From the NCBI GenBank assembly GCA_030770425.1, contig JASJFT010000379.1:1-23888 (forward strand): 23,888 bases of DNA, read 5' to 3'. The notes below the pieces were generated by a model that worked only from the letters and a program-made list of their open reading frames with translations, ran no database searches and was not told where the DNA came from. The DNA is from Darksidea phi (lineage: Eukaryota > Ascomycota > Dothideomycetes > Pleosporales > Lentitheciaceae). Shown here in pieces: positions 21,647 to 23,888 of the stretch. A program made the position numbers and the translations under genes. The stretch's first letter is position 1. Each line of letters starts with the position of its first letter.

Positions 21647-23278
21647 TTACTTATTATTCTCGTCCTTTAAAGTCTCTCCCGTCTCTTCTCGTTCTTTCTC
21701 TAGTAATTATATTATAAATAAGTTATATAAAGATATAAATTTATACTAAAGCTTTATTAATATCTTATAATAATCGATACTAACTTTTATCTTTTTACCC
21801 TTCTCTTAGTACGCCTCTATCGTCTCTTTAATACTATTAAGACTAGTATAAAGCTTATTATATACTCTCCTAAATACTAGTAATATATACTAAAGTTAGT
21901 AATATCTAATCCTAAGTATATTATAATAAATATTAGTTTATTATCTTAAATTCCGTTTTATAATAACGTACTTCTAAATATATCTACTTAGAAATATATA
22001 AATAATAGTTCTTTCTAGGTACTTAACTAGAGTCTAGAACATTAGATATCTATATTAATATACGTAGAATAAGTAAGAATTAAAGTTAGAATATTATAAC
22101 TAGATAAAAAGCTATATTAATTCCGCGAAATCTCCCTTTTTAAAGAAAATATTAATAAAAGAATTTAATAATATAACGATAGTTATATCCTTAGCCTCCT
22201 AACTACTCTACTATTTTTAATACTCTTCTTCTAACCTAAGTAGTCTAAGTACTATCTAGGAGCTATCTAGACTAATCTTAATATAAGACCTTTTTTAATC
22301 CCTTACTAGATCTTATATACCTACTATCTATAACGTAAATAGCCTCTACGCTTTAGAATTAATCTATTATCTAGCTATATCCGTAATCTTATTAATATTA
22401 CTACTATTATTCTCTTAGTTATTCTATAAGCTTAATAATACTACTAAGGTCCTTAGTCTAATATAATTATAAGTAGAGAATAGTAGATGGTTAAGCTTAG
22501 ATATTATACCGTCTCCTAGTAGATATAGCTTATATAGGGGTTACTTCTAACTTAACTTAGCTTAGTACCCGCTATACTCTTTATTCTAATATATTATCTT
22601 CTTCTTAATTTTATATTTAAGGCCGTATAGCTCGTATTAAAAGACTAGTTATAGCTTAGTAACGTACTCTTTATCTAGGGAGTAGTCTATACTAATCTTA
22701 ATAGTTATAAATAGTTATAAGTAATTATTAAACTTCTACTTAGCTAGATAACTAGTACCTTTAGCGAGACTCTTAATATAATTCTAGTTTATAAACCTAA
22801 TTACGAATAGTAAACTTACTATATAAAAGTATATAAGCGTTCTACCTTCTTTAAATTCTATTATAGTTATATTAGTATTATCTATAAAGTTATTATTAAT
22901 TATAGAGTCGTTATCGTTAGCTATAAAGTTATCGTCGTTAGTTATAGAGTTATTATCGTTAGCTATAAAGTTATCGTCGTCGTTAATAGACGTATATTCT
23001 TAATAAGTATCTAGTTAAACGAACCTATTTATAGAAGTAGTAAGATATTCTTATATTATATAAATAAGAAGGTTTTAATAACCTAGTTAAATATCTTATA
23101 GTTATATTAGGGTATACGTCTTAAACTATACGTATAATTAATAGCTACTTATTATAGTTAGTTAGTATAGGGGTATCTACTACTATAAGAGTATTTATAA
23201 ACGTCTTATTAAGATTTTTATACTTTTATATAAACTAAAGTCTTATCTTCTTTAATATAAAGATATATAATTAGGTAT
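21647..23278 (-). pseudogene. Fossil ORF D, about 544 codons, Asp/Asn heptad repeat
   Basis: Minus-strand frame from an ATA near 23278 to TAA at 21649-21647. Order: poorly defined N-terminus with many TAA/TAG (possibly Gln-rich), the tandem seven-residue repeat D-D-N-F-I-A-N at about 22,990-22,870, a Lys/Tyr/Leu-rich middle, and a well-supported charged helical C-terminus (21,650-21,880) containing S-I-K-E-T-I-E-A-Y and E-K-E-R-E-E-T-G-E-T. The C-terminal segment has few stops and strong first-position G bias, making this one of the surest coding calls. No known domain seen. Intact sites TG 22488 and CA 22040 fall inside it. Confidence 0.55.
22870..22990 (-). repeat. 21-bp tandem repeat coding a heptapeptide
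   Basis: On the plus strand the unit TTAGCTATAAAGTTATCGTCG alternates with TTAGTTATAGAGTTATTATCG; about five units, one shortened to 18 bp. Lengths stay multiples of three and in frame with fossil D, encoding D-D-N-F-I-A-N and D-N-N-S-I-T-N type repeats on the minus strand. Confidence 0.75.
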
Positions 23279-23813
23279 AGAGATAATATAGAAAGATCCT
23301 TTATACTATATATAGGGTACTAGAAATTATTCTTACTATACTAGACTTACTTAAAAGAAAAGAAAAAAAAACCTCTCCCCCCCTTAAAAAAAAAGAAAAA
23401 TAAAATTATTAATTTTACTATAAGGACGTAATAGTATATAGGGGTACGTAGGTATAAGATTACTAGTATAATACTAGTATACTTTTTAATATTTATATAT
23501 AATAATCTAATATACTTAATTATAATAATATACCCTTTATTAATCCTAGTTCTTTTACTTTAGACCTATTTCCTTCTTATTTCTACCTCTAACTACTTAA
23601 TATAAGTACCTCTATCTCTACTAATAATACGACTCTATATTAGTAACCTATTCTTAGTAACTTTATCCTATCTAGGATATTTTAAACGTCTAAAATACCT
23701 CGAGAGTACTCTAATCGAGTAATCTCTCTCTACTACGAAGCGTACGAAGCTAATAGAGATAATCTAAAGAAGAAGAATATAAAAAAGTTTACTAAAATAG
23801 TATAGTATTAGAC
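23279..23813. other. Gene-free AT-rich stretch with homopolymer runs
   Basis: No coding frame called. At 23,353-23,400 A-rich runs bracket seven C residues (23,377-23,383), an unusual low-complexity island. CpC is not a RIP target, which explains how the C-run could survive. The segment ends at the sharp boundary with unmutated DNA. Confidence 0.5.
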
Positions 23814-23888
23814 TGTTACAACCCCACGCGAATCACAGGATGCGGGGCATCCCGAGAAGGTTGGAAGCCAAGACAAGGGCTTAGTCAG
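23814..23888 (+). mobile_element. Probable 5' LTR start of a young retrotransposon (partial)
   Basis: From the TG at 23814 the sequence changes abruptly: 75 bp contain about eleven CA/TG dinucleotides, against about 27 in the preceding 23.8 kb, and GC content is much higher. It begins TGTTACAACCCCACGCG, and LTRs conventionally start with TG; TGTTAC-type starts are common among fungal Ty3/gypsy LTRs. The preceding TAGAC (23809-23813) would be one side of a 5-bp target duplication. Only the edge is in the window, so LTR versus simple end of the isochore cannot be settled here. Confidence 0.5.

Larger units (their letters stand above)
1..23813. other. RIP-saturated AT-rich isochore
   Basis: CA and TG dinucleotides are almost absent across the whole stretch. 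I found about 27, at or near 583, 763, 2805, 3401, 4693, 5502, 5794, 6472, 7177, 7315, 7362, 9262, 9930, 10311, 10319, 11755, 12518, 13184, 13316, 13632, 15631, 15705, 16141, 19401, 19839, 22040 and 22488. TA is correspondingly abundant, while CpG, CpC and CpT remain. Loss of CpA on both strands is the known product of repeat-induced point mutation, a premeiotic process of Pezizomycotina that hits duplicated DNA. Consequences seen directly: almost no ATG, almost no TGA, and TAA/TAG in every long frame. The whole region is therefore non-functional as protein-coding DNA and probably heterochromatic (the latter is inferred). Confidence 0.93.

Noticed and set aside
1..23813. Short ATG-initiated ORFs
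   Set aside because: Only about eight ATG triplets exist on both strands, all followed soon by TAA/TAG. None gives a credible gene.

Overview
The window looks like an AT-rich isochore from a filamentous ascomycete (Pezizomycotina). It is saturated by repeat-induced point mutation (RIP), and one unmutated sequence joins it at the right end. From base 1 to 23,813 the dinucleotides CA and TG are almost extinct on both strands: I count about 27 in 23.8 kb, where base composition would predict roughly two thousand (my estimate). CpG, CpC and CpT mostly remain. That is the signature of CpA-to-TpA conversion. As a result ATG is nearly absent (about eight on both strands), TGA is nearly absent, and Gln and Trp codons have become TAA/TAG. 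No intact protein gene is present. All coding calls below are fossil frames, read by tolerating TAA/TAG and treating ATA as a possible former ATG.

Layout. 1-890: mutated sequence with a 14-bp minisatellite and no assigned gene. 890-3,160: an even more AT-rich block. It holds two ~500-bp copies, in opposite orientation, of a SINE-like element (A-box/B-box-like motifs, oligo-A end), a 26-bp minisatellite and a duplicated ~170-bp block. The left copy and its surroundings have also lost most CpG. 3,160-3,400: AT-rich, nothing assigned. 3,400-23,280: about 20 kb densely packed with fossil open frames on both strands. In order: E(-) 3400-7071, F(-) 7085-8480, G(+) 8690-10501, A(+) 10556-13102, B(-) 13405-15342, K(-) 15440-16000, L(-) 16060-16500, H(+) 17000-17523, I(+) 17570-18250, M(-) 18350-21477, D(-) 21647-23278. 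None could be matched to a known family by eye. 23,280-23,813: no gene, with A-runs around a C-run. 23,814-23,888: normal, CA/TG-containing DNA beginning TGTTACA, probably the 5' end of a young LTR retrotransposon.

Most interesting structure: three copies of one 28-bp palindrome (arm TAATATTCTATACG) sit at 7,084-7,109, 15,355-15,382 and 21,515-21,542. Each lies just upstream of the inferred start of a long minus-strand fossil frame (E, B, M) and just past the end of another minus-strand frame (F, K, D). A shared intergenic signal, several large unfamiliar ORFs and close packing suggest one ~20-kb multigene mobile element (or a nest of related ones) killed by RIP. This is inference. A de-RIPed similarity search would decide it.
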